Below, piece by piece: positions 49,078 through 60,470 of a stretch of DNA of 64,000 nucleotides (positions within the stretch are counted from its first letter, which is position 1; each line of letters starts with the position of its first letter). Made by a program: the position numbers and the translations under genes. The notes beneath the pieces were generated by a model. It searched no databases, was not told the origin of the DNA, and saw only the letters and a list, made by a program, of their open reading frames with translations. Source of the stretch: Phyto melanocephala (taxonomy: Eukaryota > Arthropoda > Insecta > Diptera > Rhinophoridae); contig OW799236.1 in the NCBI GenBank assembly GCA_941918925.1, forward strand, positions 14,669,474 to 14,733,473. Direction: 5' to 3'.

Positions 49078-49345
49078 CATGAAAGAAAACGGTGTAACAG
49101 TGACTGTCTATGGGGAGCGTTATTTAAAGATATTGAAGGAGCTTTTTTTACTCAAAAAGGCGCCGTAGACGGTTAGTGCGGAGTTCCAACGAAAATTTCC
49201 AAAGAAATTAATATCCAGAAACTTAACTTTCTGCTGGTCTCCTGCCTGACACAGCGCTAGAATATTTTTTAGGTTATGTCAAACAAGAGTTGTACAAAAG
49301 GAAACCAAGGAATTTTACTAAACTGAAGTAGTCCATTAATACATT
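49078..49345 (+). pseudogene. Tc1/mariner-superfamily transposase fragment
   Basis: KENGVTVTVYGERYLKILKE, then after a gap in which the QQD block has been lost, FPKKLISRN...FCWSPA and, in other frames, EYFL-GYVKQELYKRKP-like text. This is the C-terminal half of a transposase related to the fragment at 4.8 kb. Frames shift at least twice. Confidence 0.65.
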
Positions 49346-49637
49346 AAGGCGATCCCGACTTAAAACCTCACATATTAATTAAATCATTAAATTGAATTTT
49401 CTATACCATAAAAAAATAGATGAAATAAATTAATAAAAAAAATATTATGCACTTGAAAAATCTCTTCCTGGAGTCATTTTATGTTGGAGGAGCGTTCACG
49501 TCTTGATGTTATGGCTAGTCCGGGGGGTATAAAGGTATTATCAACACCTGGACTATGGAATTGGATAATCATAGACCTCGAACTTAAAGAGGTTAGGGAG
49601 ACTAAGATGCCGATGGAGACTCGGATCTCAATCTCAA

Positions 49638-51897
49638 CAAGTAAGAGTGCTATATTCGAACATGCCGAATCTTATATACCCTTCACAACGTGTAGTCATG
49701 CAATAACAATAGTTTGTATCACCATTCATCTTATATGAAATACGTACATACATATAAAAAACATACATATATGTATAAAAACATCCCATTGTAAAATTGT
49801 AAATTTACGTATGTATGTTAAAAAAAAATAAATAAATAAAAATAATTAAAAAAAAAAAAAATTTAAAAATAATTAAAAAAAAATAATAATAAAAATATAA
49901 ATAATAAAAATAAAAATAATAAAAATATAAATAATAACTATAAACAAGTAAAAGTGCTATATTCGGCCGTGCCGAATCTTATATACCCTTCACAACGTGT
50001 AGTCATGCAATAACAGTAGTTTGTGTCACCATTCATACCATATGAAATACGTACATACATATATAAAAACCTCCCATTGTAAAATTATAAATTCTCGTAT
50101 GTATGTTAAAAAAACAAAAAAAAAAAAATAAATAAAAAAAAAATTTAAAAAAAAAAAATTTAAAAAAAAAAATTGTAAAAAAAAATTATTATATATATAA
50201 TATATATATAAAACAAAAAATAAATAAAAAAATTAAAAAAAAAAAAATTTAAAAAAAAAATTTAAAAAAAAAATAATAATAAAAATATAAATAATATATT
50301 AAATAAAAAAAAAAAATAAAAAAAAAAAAAAAAAAAAATTAAAAAAACAATTTTAAAAAAATTAAATAAATTTTTTTTTTGGCTCAGCTGGGATTCGATG
50401 CCACATTTCTCTAACCAGTATACACGTTTGTATGTATGTATGTTGTTGTTATACCCTTCACCTTTGGTGCACAAGGGTACATATAGCTTTGTCATTCCGT
50501 TTGTAATTTCTACAATTTTCATTTCCGACCCCATAAAGTATATATTTTCTGAAAGCTTATGAATAGAGGAGTCGATTAAGCCCAGACCGTCTGTCCGTCT
50601 ATCCGTCTGCCCGTCTGTCCGTGTGTTGGTTGAAATCAACTTTTAGAAGCAACTATATGTTCCTCAGATCTGTATATGGTATCAATCTCTTGGAAATATC
50701 CAGGAATGAATCGCTATTGAAATTCAGCACAATCGCCCCATAACTTTCTGAGATATGAGCAAAAAACCACGACCACCTCGTTTTTTTCACAATTACAACA
50801 ACAACATACATACATACATACATGTAAAAAACATACCAAACAAAAAAATTACAAAAAAAAAAAAAATATTAAAAATAAGAAAAAAATAATAAAAAAAACT
50901 ACAAAAAAAAATTTAAAAAAAATTTAAAAAAAATTTTTTAAAAATTTTTCTAAAAAAATTTTTTAAAAAAATTTAAAAAAAATATAAAAAAAAATAATCA
51001 AATATAAATAATATATTAAATAAAATAAAATAAAATTTTTTTGGCTCAGCTGGGATTCGATGCCACATTTATTCTAACGTGCACGTATTTTATATGGGAT
51101 GAATGGTGATACAAACAATTGTTATTGCATGACTACACGTTGTGAAGGGTATATAAGATTCGGCACGGCCGAATATAGCACTGTTACTTGTTGTAATGTT
51201 GTTTTTGTGAAAAAAAAAATCGAGGTGGTCGTGGGTTTTTGCTCATATCTCAGTTGTTTATGTACCAATGTTTCTGATTTTCAATACCGTTCTACTCCCG
51301 AATATTTCTGATATTTTAATACCTCACCCGGGTCCGAGCGATGTCGGGGGTCTTCAAAATGTTGATTTCAACATACACACGGACAGACGGTCAGACGGAC
51401 AGAGCTTAATCGACTCCCCTATTCATAAGCTTTCAAAAAATATATACTTTATGGGGTCGGAAATGAAAATTGTAGAAATTTCACACGGAATGACAAACCT
51501 ATATATACCCTTTTTCACTGTGTGAAGGGTATAAAAATAAAAATGTAAATAATATATAAAATAAATTTTTTTTTTGGCTTAGCTGGAGTTCGATGCCAAG
51601 TTTACTCTAATCAGTATACACGTTTGTATGCATGTATGTTGTTGTTGACAAAAAAACTAGGTGGTCGTGCTTTTTTTCTCACATCTCAGTTGTTTATGTA
51701 TCGATGTTTCCAAGCGATGTCGGGGGGCTTCAAAAAGTTGATTTCAAGATACACAGACTGACAGAGCTTAATCGACTGTCCTATTCATAAGCTTTCAGAA
51801 AATATATACTTTATGGGATCGGAAATGAAAATTGTAGAAATTTCACACGAAATGACAAATCTATATATACCCTTTTTCACTGTGTGAAGGGTATAAA
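49638..51897. repeat. Cluster of nested composite repeat family A copies
   Basis: Five or more pieces: a plus 5' end at 49638; a second plus 5' end at 49944 with A-rich core, broken off near 50450; a minus subtype II copy 50451-51195 (TATACCCTTCACCTTTGGTG at one end, GAATATAGCACTGTTACTTG at the other); a plus subtype I tail 51191-51535 with the 3' hairpin; and a second plus tail 51536-51895. Cores at 49810-49940, 50105-50380 and 50840-51035 are nearly pure A with T interruptions. Confidence 0.82.
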
Positions 51898-52072
51898 AAC
51901 TGGAATAAGGGCAAATTTTAAATAAGCAATTCGAATTTTAGGGAAAGTGGGTGTAAAAGTAAGCAACATTAATGTCTACCTCGTCAAATTAATTTAGATA
52001 ATGAAACATAGAAACCTATATTCGTGTCAAATTTTTTCCCATACAGAAAATCCTTATATGGAAGAGTCACAT

Positions 52073-52960
52073 TCAAGTAGGCGTGTTACATTTCATTTTT
52101 AATATTTGCAAAAAAATTACGCTTACGAACTGGTTTGTACGGTTCAAAACTAAAGATTTTGATACGGACGAAAAAAATCGCTCAAGCCGCCCAAAAAAAG
52201 TTGAAATATTAGGAATTAAAAGCAGTACACTATGAAAATTGTTGTCAAACCTAATAAGAGCTTGCAAATTAATTGAGAGATGCTCGAAACAGCAAATTCA
52301 AAATGTCTGCGGGCATCAGTATGCATCCGAAAGCAGGGAAATTAGGCACCATACGAATTGAAGCCGAGAGATCTTGTAAGATGATTTTGAGTGTCCGCAA
52401 TGCTGCTTGAACTCTGTAAAATAATTTTTCCACCAATTCCTTTTTGCATCGAATCATTACTTGCGATGAAAAATGGATCCACTGCAATAACCCTAAGCAG
52501 CTGATTCGGCATATCCATGACGCTTTGGTAATGCTCTGTGGGTCCGATCTATAATTATTCGTTAAAGCATTGGTCGAATATATTGCAATGCCTGTTTAAA
52601 ACTATTAAGAAAGTGATTGGATTATGCGACCAACCATGAAACCGTACTATTTCATCATGACAACGATTGGACCACATATTGCAATACCTGTTTAAAACTG
52701 TTAAGGAATGGCTGAGAAGTTATGCCTCACCCGCCTTACAGTCCAGACCTTGCCACCATCCGACTACTATTTGTTTCGATCAATACAAAAAGCTCTCTCT
52801 GCGAAACGTTTCACTTCAGAACAGGTTATCCGAATATTGCTTGATTCCTTCTTGGCCTCAAAAGATGATCAGTTCTTTTGGTGCTGAATCCACATATTGC
52901 CAGAAAGATTTGCGAAATTTATATGGAGCAAATATTTCACAAAATCCAGCATTTTTAAGT
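52073..52960 (+). pseudogene. Degenerate mariner (DD34D-type) transposase
   Basis: Plus-strand frames, broken by many stops and shifts, contain in order: RFKTKDFDTDEKNRSSRPKK (DNA-binding domain to linker), SGMHPKAGKLGTI-like text with a shift, RIITCDEKWIHCNN (first catalytic Asp in CDEKWI), a FHHDND remnant near 52655, EVMPHPPYSPDLA followed by a shift into SDYY-like text, and FAKFI...YFTKS at the end. About 0.9 kb; non-functional, old. Terminal inverted repeats were not located. Confidence 0.8.
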
Positions 52961-54206
52961 TATACACCTAATAGTTTTGGTTTATTTTCAGTGAAATTGC
53001 AAAAAGTTATATAAAGAGATTATTTAGGGAAAGATTTTTTTTTACAAAATTCTTAGTTTAAGTAATTTTGAACACGAGACACTTTTTGCAAATATTTCTT
53101 TTTTGCGGTTATATCACTTTTACCTCAAAATTTAGCGTCAACATTAAAAGTTTCTGCTCTTTCACTTTATTCATGTCTTTATTGTGGAAATTTAAAGTTT
53201 TCTTTTTTTCAAAGATTTAAACAAAATTGGAAAATTTAAAACCATGTATGTTTTCTAGTTGTCTTTAAAGAACTCACTTAACTCACGTTTGACTGTTTGA
53301 AACAGAAGATGTAATAGAATCAAGATACTGAATAGCTCGTCGCATATCTTACAGTTTATAATTAAAAACAATATGATTATATCGCGGTTTAATTTATTTT
53401 ATTTCTTACTCTAGACTCACACACAAATAATGATTCACTTGAGGTTTTTAGTTACTGCAATCCATCTATTTAAAAACGAAGAAGAAAAAAATCGAATGAA
53501 AAAAAAAAATCTAAAAACAACCAGAGCAATTACATTATGTAGTCAGTGTCTAATTTTACATGTTTTCAAACGTTTTAAAACATTTCAACTAAAGGTATTT
53601 TATTTATTTTTCCATTAGACATTTAAACTGCAGTAGCAGCAGAAGCAGAATTTTAGCTGCACAAAAAATGCTTGCGAGAAGAAGACGAGCAAAAAAAAAA
53701 CAATATGAAAATGAAATGAAAATGCTTTTAAAGTTCGTTAAAGGCATAAAGCATGACATTTTGCTATGTGAACGAACACGCCAGAAAAATCACAAACAAG
53801 AAATGAATTTAAGAAAAAAAAAAAAAAAATAATAAAAATAAAAAGAATGCAATGAAAAGGAAAAAAATCAAAGCTAAAAAAATAATAAAAAGGGTTGTAA
53901 AGGTAAAACTGCAGTGAGAGAGTGGAATTAAGAAAAATAACCTAAAATGAATCATCTGCAGGGTTTTCATCCCCAAAAGTTCTGGTAACATCTGCTAAGA
54001 ATATTCCTAAATCTTTGACAAAATCCCCATTAAAAGAAAAGAAAATGTAAGAAAGTTCCGCTAACAAGGGATCTACAACTGAGATCTCCAGGGGAATAGC
54101 GGAACCATTTTGCTTTTGTTGATATTAATCTTAAACAGGGGGAGCACGTATTTACTTTAATCTTATAAAACTCTTGTATAGCAAACTTGTGTCTTTGTTT
54201 TTATAC
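52961..54206. other. Non-coding stretch
   Basis: A-rich; frames here lack motifs. Confidence 0.45.
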
Positions 54207-54500
54207 TCTTCACCGGTATATCTAGCTTTGTCATTTGGTTTGTCATTCATATTCATTTCGGACCCCACAAAGTATATATTTTCCGAGAGCCTATGAACAG
54301 GACAGTCGATAAGGCAATGTTCGTCCAACTGCTGGTTGAAATCAACTTTAAGTAGCCCTCACTTGTTGCACAGATTTGTCTATGATATCTATATTTTGCA
54401 GATATCCGGGAAGGAATCGCTATTGAAATTTAGCACTATCTCCCCATAACCTTCGGAGATATGAGCAAATAAACACGACTGCCTGTGTTTTTTACAACGA
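54207..54500 (-). repeat. Composite repeat family A, diverged copy
   Basis: Reverse orientation, with AAAGTATATATTTTC, TTGAAATCAACTTT, GGAAGGAATCGCTATTG and CGGAGATATGAGCAAA recognisable. It lacks core and 5' end. More diverged than the others, so likely older. It lies just upstream of the repeat that hosts the DD41D element. Confidence 0.7.
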
Positions 54501-54771
54501 AAATCAAAGTTTTTTAGCCCTAGGTTTATTTATAGAGACGTTTGCTATTTATAGGTACGATATGCCTCTGGGTATATTTCTAAAAAATTTTGTATAATTC
54601 TTTTACTAACCAACAATGTTATACGCAAAAATAATTTTGAAAAATATATAAATTTTTTAAATATATCAAATAAAATATTTTGATTTAAAAATAATAATTT
54701 ATAGGCATGCTAGAGACACCCGAATTATTGCCGTGAAAAACTGACGAATTGGTTTGAAACTAACTGAGATA

Positions 54772-55495
54772 CAGGGTGGACCAAAAGTCACGCCTGCGTG
54801 TAAAAATTGAATAACTTTTTTGTTTATTAATATTTTTTATTTTTTTTTTTTCAGATTTTATTCATCAATTCGTGTTACACCACCATGCAAAATTAAACGA
54901 CTGAGCAACGAACGAAAGTGGTCGAATTTTACTTTTAATCGTTCTTCGAGGATGAAGTTGGTAATACAGTAACGGTGAATGGGGACAGATATCGCGCTAT
55001 GCTTAATAATTTTGTACGCCCTGAGGCAGCCAACAAGTGGTTTCAGCAGGATAGAGCAACAGCACACACGGCCCGTGCCACAATGACGCTTTTAAATGAA
55101 ATTTTTGACGACCGAATTATCTCGAACAATTCAGAATTTAATTGGCCAGCACGTTCACCGGATTTAACTGCCCCTGATTATTTTCTATGGGGTTATCTTA
55201 AAGAACGAGTGTATGTAAACATGCCTCAAACTATAGAGCAGCTAAAGAACAACATTGAAGCTGAGATCAGGGCAATAGAGCCTGAAACCTTGCGTGCAGT
55301 TATGCAAAACGCCTGTTTAAGAGCCCAATTGTGCATCGATGAAAATTGGTCATCTCTCTGACATTATTTTTCATAATTAAAATTTAGGTCATACAAAGAT
55401 AATATTATAATTAAAAAAAAAATTTAATAAAAAATAATAATAAACAAAAAAGTTATTCAATTTTTACACGCAGGCGCGACTTTTGGTCCACCCTG
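54772..55495 (+). mobile_element. Internally deleted Tc1/mariner element with DD41D-type spacing
   Basis: A 724-bp element with about 70-bp terminal inverted repeats starting CAGGGTGGACCAAAAGTC; only two mismatches were counted between them. It is flanked by TA at 54770-54771 and 55496-55497, the IS630/Tc1/mariner target. The same surrounding repeat without the insertion exists at 22051-22066 (gagaTATAAAC), so the empty site is known. The near-identical ends mean insertion was recent. The transposase is only partial, so movement needed enzyme from an intact relative. Confidence 0.92.
54891..55361 (+). pseudogene. Partial Tc1/mariner-superfamily transposase (middle deleted)
   Basis: Codons reading TTEQRTKVVEFYF (from about 54897), the usual N-terminal start of such transposases, run straight into an in-frame TAA (54936-54938) and then SFFEDEVGNTVTVNGDRY. 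This indicates that the DNA-binding region and the first catalytic Asp were deleted. The rest is open to TGA at 55361. Seen: Asp in FQQDRATAHT and Asp in DLTAPDYFLWGYLK, with 41 residues between them. That spacing matches the DD41D (rosa-like) group of the superfamily; family membership is inferred from spacing and motif form only. Confidence 0.88.
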
Positions 55496-55562
55496 TATAA
55501 ACACAAAAATACAAAAGTTTCGGTGTTTTTTTTCTGAAATTTAAAAACGAAAATAAATCAAA

Positions 55563-56466
55563 CAAGTAAGAGCGCTATATTCGGCCGTGCCGAATCTTAT
55601 ATACCCTTCACACCGTGTAGTCATGCAATAACAGTAGTTTGTATCACCATTCCATACGATATACGTACAAACATATAAAAACCATACATATATAAAAACA
55701 TCCACAATGTAAAATTATAAATTTACGCATGTATGTTAAAAAAAAAAATAAAAAAAAATTAAAAAAAAAAAATTAAAAAAAAAAATTTAAAAAAAAAATT
55801 AAAAAAAAAAAATTAAAAAAAAAAATTTTAAAAAATAATTAAAATATATATAATAAATATGAAACAAAAAAAAATAAAAAAAAAATATTTAAAAAAAAAA
55901 ATTAAAAAAAAAATATTTAAAAAAAAAAATTAAAAAAAAAATAATAATAAAAATATAAATAATATATTAATTAAAAAATAAAAAAAAAAATAAAAAATAA
56001 ATTTAAAAAAAAAATTAAAAAAAAAAAAAAAAATTTTTTGGCTCAGCTGGGATTCAATGCCACGTTTTCTCTAACCAGTATACACGTTTGTATGTATGTA
56101 TGTTGTTGTTGTAATGTTGTTTTTGTGAAAAAAAATCGAGGTGGTCGTGGGTTTTTGCTCATATCTCAGTTGTTTATGTACCGATGTTTCTGATTTTCAA
56201 TACCGATCTACTCCCGAATATTTCTGATATTTTAATACCCCACCCGAGTCCAAGCGATGTCGGGGGGCTTCAAAAAGTTGATTTCAACATACACACGGAC
56301 AGACGGTCAGACGGACAGACGGACAGACTGACAGGGCTTAATCGACTCCCCTATTCATAAGCTTTCAGAAAATATATACTTTATGGGGTCGGAAATGAAA
56401 ATTGTAGAAATTTCACACGGAATGACAAACCTATATATACCCTTTTTCACTGTGTGAAGGGTATAA
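55563..56466 (+). repeat. Composite repeat family A, full-length reference copy
   Basis: 904 bp. Order: 5' end CAAGTAAGAGCGCTATATTC; 17-bp palindrome ATTCGGCCGTGCCGAAT (55579-55595); TATACCCTTCACACCGTG; A-rich core of about 300 bp (55735-56035); GGCTCAGCTGGGATTC, resembling a tRNA B box only loosely; (GTAT)n and (GTT)n; a conserved 200-bp body; (GGACAGAC)n; and a 3' hairpin TACCCTTTTTCACTGTGTG followed by AAGGGTATAA. TATACCCTTCACA near the 5' end and TGTGAAGGGTATA at the 3' end are inverted repeats. No protein is encoded and no target duplication was found. Superfamily unknown to me. Confidence 0.88.
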
Positions 56467-57000
56467 AGAGAGGTATCAAAAGAGAGGACTTGACTGGCAA
56501 AATATAAGACACTATAAAAAAAACACTTAAAACCAAAGTGGCCGCTACTACAAAATGGCGAGGAATTAATTTGTTTGAGTCAAATCTAGCAATTAAAAAA
56601 TTTATCCACTTCAACCCCCTCAATATAAATATTAAATGAAGGATCTTTTCTAGTATTTTAGAATACAATAAACAATGAAAAAGTACAAATTCAAGATGGC
56701 GTCCGTAATTAAATGGCAACCCCACAATATGGATATAAAATGAAACGGCTTAATCAGTAGAATACAGTAAACTATCAAAAAGTGTAAAATCCAAGATGAA
56801 ATTTGAAACAAAATCCCCTTAATATGGGTATCAAAGGAAAAGGCTTGACTAGTAGAATACTAGTAAACTATGTAAAAATTTAAAATCAAAGAAGGCTTCG
56901 AAAATAATAAGAGAAAAATGGCGTTAACATGAAATCGGAAATCTAGGCTAGACTACGATGTGGTCATTATACCTGTAAAGGGTACTATTAGATTCGGCAC
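56467..57000 (+). repeat. AAGATGGCG repeat family, four to five tandem units
   Basis: Repeated phrases GACTGGCAAAATATAAG, CTTGACTAGTAGAATACTAG and CAAGATGGCGTCC (56692-56704), CAAAATGGCG, spaced roughly 110 bp. It starts exactly where the full-length family A copy ends. Confidence 0.7.
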
Positions 57001-57020
57001 GGCCGATTATAGCACTCTTA

Positions 57021-57895
57021 TTATACTCTTATTATATATAGGTTTGTCATTCCGTGTGAAATTTCTACAATTTTCATTTCCAACCCCATAAAGTATATAT
57101 TTTCTGAAAGCTCACGAATAGGGGAGTCGATTAAACTCTGTCAGTCTGTCCGTGTGTATGTTGAAATCAACTTTTTGAAGCCCCAAGAAATCGCTTGGAC
57201 CCGGGTGAGGTATTAAAATATCAGAAATATTTGGGAGTAGATCGGTATTGAAACTCAGAAACATCGGTTCATAAACAACTGAGATATGAAGAAAAAACCC
57301 ACGACCACTTTGATTTTTTTTTTCTTAAAAACAACATTACAACAACAACATACATACATACAAACTTGTATATTGGTTAAAGTAAACGTGGGTATGAATC
57401 CCAGCTGAGCCAAAAAATTTTTTTTTTTATTTTTTTATATTTTTTTTTTAAATTTTTTTTTTATTTTTTTTTTATTTTTTATTTAATATATTATTTATAT
57501 TTTTATTATTTTTTTAAATTTTTTTTTTGTTTTATATTTATTATTTATATTTTAATTATTTTTTTTTAATATTTTTTTTTAAATTTTATTTTTAATTTTT
57601 TTTTTTTAATTTTTTTTTTAAATTTTTTTTGTTTAATATTTATTATTTATATTTTAATTATATTTTGATTATTTTTTTTTTAATTTTTTTTTTATTTTTA
57701 TTTTTTTTTTATTTTTTTTAACATACATACGTTAATTCTTAATTTTACAATGGGATGTTTTTATATATGTATGTTTTTTATATATGTATGTACGTATTTT
57801 ATATGAGATGAATGGTGATACAAACTACTGTTATTGCATGACTACACGTTGTGAAGGGTATATAAGATTCGGTAAGGCCGAATATAGCACTCTTG
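57021..57895 (-). repeat. Composite repeat family A, near-full copy
   Basis: Reverse orientation, subtype I: TTGTCATTCCGTGTGAAATT through the T-rich core (57415-57720) to GGCCGAATATAGCACTCTTG. The hairpin end is degraded. A separate short family A 5'-end fragment lies immediately before it at 56980-57020. Confidence 0.83.
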
Positions 57896-59232
57896 TTTTT
57901 CTTTATGCCTATACTTTTTAAGTTCTTAAAAATATCAATTTTTCTATAATAACTCCATAATTTAATTTGAGTATTTTTTTGACAGTTCATCATATAACAT
58001 AGTTGCAATTAGATTTCTCGTTACAACCGCCTCATAATATTTATTACAAAACTAATACTTATTAGGAGTCAACACGATTGCGATTGAATTTGACGTTTGT
58101 TAATAGTAAAATTACTTATTTCATAATTAGGCGCAGATTCAATGCAAGCTGTGTGTAGATACACATCAAGCATACTCAGCAAGCATTGTGGGAGAATTTT
58201 TTTTAAATGTGTTTGTGATGGCAAAACAAAAAAATTTGAATTTCCCTGCAGATAAAGTAACTAGTATGTGGTTAGATATATACTAGTCTCTTTTAACTTC
58301 AGACTAGTTACACATCTGTCCTTCTCTCATATAGTTAACCGTCGATTTCATCATTGGGTTGACATAGGAGCCCAACAAGTTATTTTTTATATACAATAGT
58401 TTAATAGTGGTGAGAGAGTGTAATTACCTCACACATACTGAAAAAATTAAATATGCACCTTACGCAGAAATTTCAGTATCAAGCATTATGAAATTTTTCT
58501 GAGATTTGACACAGGGTATATTGGTTCTGAATTTGACGATCCAGCACATTTTTATTTTAAATTGATATCAATAAGATTTTAAAACTTATAATAAGATTTG
58601 CAATCTTATTTAGCTTATTATGAAATATTTTTTGGACAATTTCGAGGACAGTGTATACAGTCAACGATCATAAATCCCTGTAGCAAATATAAGAAATGAA
58701 AACCCTATATTCATAAATTGTAGAAAGGGGGATAGGTAGGTAAATACTGACTGTAGGAAGAGAGCAGAGCCAAAGAATGAGCACACACACAGTCAAGTGT
58801 GTAATCCCTTTTTAGCAAAGGTTTTTGTGTAAATGTATTTAAGCATAAAAAGTTGTTAGCTCTTACAATTTTCCCTCTAATAAGGAAAAAGAAAGTAAAC
58901 TCAAGCATAAAATAGGGAATGGAAATAACAGTTAGAGAAAAAATTAGGGAAAAGTCTTAAAAGTGTGCTGTTTTATAACACTTGGAGAAAAAGACCATAT
59001 TTTTCCATAAGACGGGTTCATTTAAAATTCGAAAATAATCAAATTTTCCTTAACCCACATTATTCAAGTAATCGATTTTTGTAACGGCTATTTTTAATAC
59101 TTTTATTTTTTACGTAAACGCAACTATAATTATTTTTATGCTGTGGTAACACTGAAGTGCAGCTGTCTAAATTTATTGTTTGATTAATGACTAAGTGGTA
59201 AATCTGTGTTCTGGTGCGCAAAATGTGCAGAC
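57896..59232. other. Non-coding stretch
   Basis: No gene or strong repeat recognised. Confidence 0.45.
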
Positions 59233-59442
59233 TAGAGTGACCAGATCTTAAATAGGGGGAAAAAATTTCGGAATCTTGTTCGTCAAAAGAAAACAATACC
59301 CTTTCCAGATATTCAAATTTGAGCTCGAGAAAGAACTTACTATACCCACTTTAGTTCTGTAATCTCGATATCTGGAAAGGGAAATTGTTTTGTGCGGTTC
59401 AGACGAACAAAATACCGACATCGATTTTTTGCGGTCACCCTA
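59233..59442. mobile_element. Palindromic MITE with TAGRGTGACC ends
   Basis: 210 bp, ends TAGAGTGACC and (reverse) TAGGGTGACC, and inner arms sharing CCCTTTCCAGATAT and TTGTTCGTC in inverted orientation. Flanking 8-mers gtgcagac and gtgttgat match at 5 of 8. Possibly an old hAT-type MITE; distinct from the TAGGGTGATCGA family. Confidence 0.6.
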
Positions 59443-60470
59443 GTGTTGATAATCAAGTACTAAAACCTTTGTCCTTTCTTTTTAATTTAAAACGTGCGTT
59501 TTTTTTTTTTTTTTTTTTTTGAACACCCAATAGAATAATATTTTTCTCAAAGTTTATCAACTATTATCAAGATAGGTATTTAATAAAACTTTAATTAGGG
59601 TTGTTTCTGTGTTGTTCTTTTTTTCTCAAACCTATACGTTCCACTATTGAAACAGTAGGCTACTATAGCAATGTAAAATGTAGTACTGCGGGATCTTACA
59701 TATTAGAACCGGTGATGTTAGAACTTTTTAAAAAAACTTAGCTTGCTTTGTTTTAGTTTTGTAACTTGAAGGCGGGAAACTAGTATTATATTTGGTATGT
59801 AAAATACAGACACTGTTGCAGACCATCATAATTTTCTAAAGAATCTTAGTAACAATTTGTTCAACTTTTCTTTGATGCAGAAATTTCCGATCTTAATCGT
59901 TCCTAAACTGAAAAAACACCATTAAAAAAAATCATAATTTTAGGGTTACCATTGCAAGCAAAAACAAAGGGATATTGATCAATCTCGATGTATCATATAT
60001 GACAACAAATATATGGGCGAAGTAGAACGGTTGGATCAAAATGAAAACTATTAATAGATAGCAAATCGTCTGAAAATATGGCACTGGCAGCTACATGCTT
60101 CCATAAATCAACAACGCTTCTCAACTATACCAATTGTCTCTAATCGCACAAAATGATTTCTATGATTTTTTATCTTTACATTTTAATATACATATATTTT
60201 AATAAAAAAAATTTCCTGCTTGCTCGGTTTGAACTAGCAATTCTTTTTCTAAATATTCTCTTGCAGTTATTAAAAAGTATTATATTATTAAAAACGATAA
60301 AGAAGGCCGCAGTGCTACAGTCAGCATCAAAATAAATTGTATAGGGAATATATAAACATTTATAAGTTTGTAGATGATTAAAGAGGGGGGATGTAGTTAT
60401 TTTAAATAAGAAAACAATCATTTATTTCTTTTAACAAGTCAATTTTAGTTTATAAAATAATAGTCAACAT
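59443..60470. other. Non-coding stretch
   Basis: Poly-T of about 21 at 59500. No gene recognised. Confidence 0.45.

Larger units (their letters stand above)
54545..55545. repeat. Repeat family D, copy split by the DD41D element
   Basis: Left half 54545-54771 (ATATGCCTCTGGGTATATTT to ACTAACTGAGATA) and right half 55496-55545 (TATAAACACAAAAATAC to TTCGGTGTTTTTT). The halves join to match the uninterrupted copy at 21840-22120. Confidence 0.8.

Noticed and set aside
54858..55067. Minus-strand frame over the DD41D element.
   Set aside because: It runs antisense to the recognisable transposase.
56039..56060. tRNA B-box-like GGATTCAATGCC in family A, suggesting a SINE.
   Set aside because: No matching A box at the correct distance and no tRNA-like fold; the match to the B-box consensus is imperfect in all copies.
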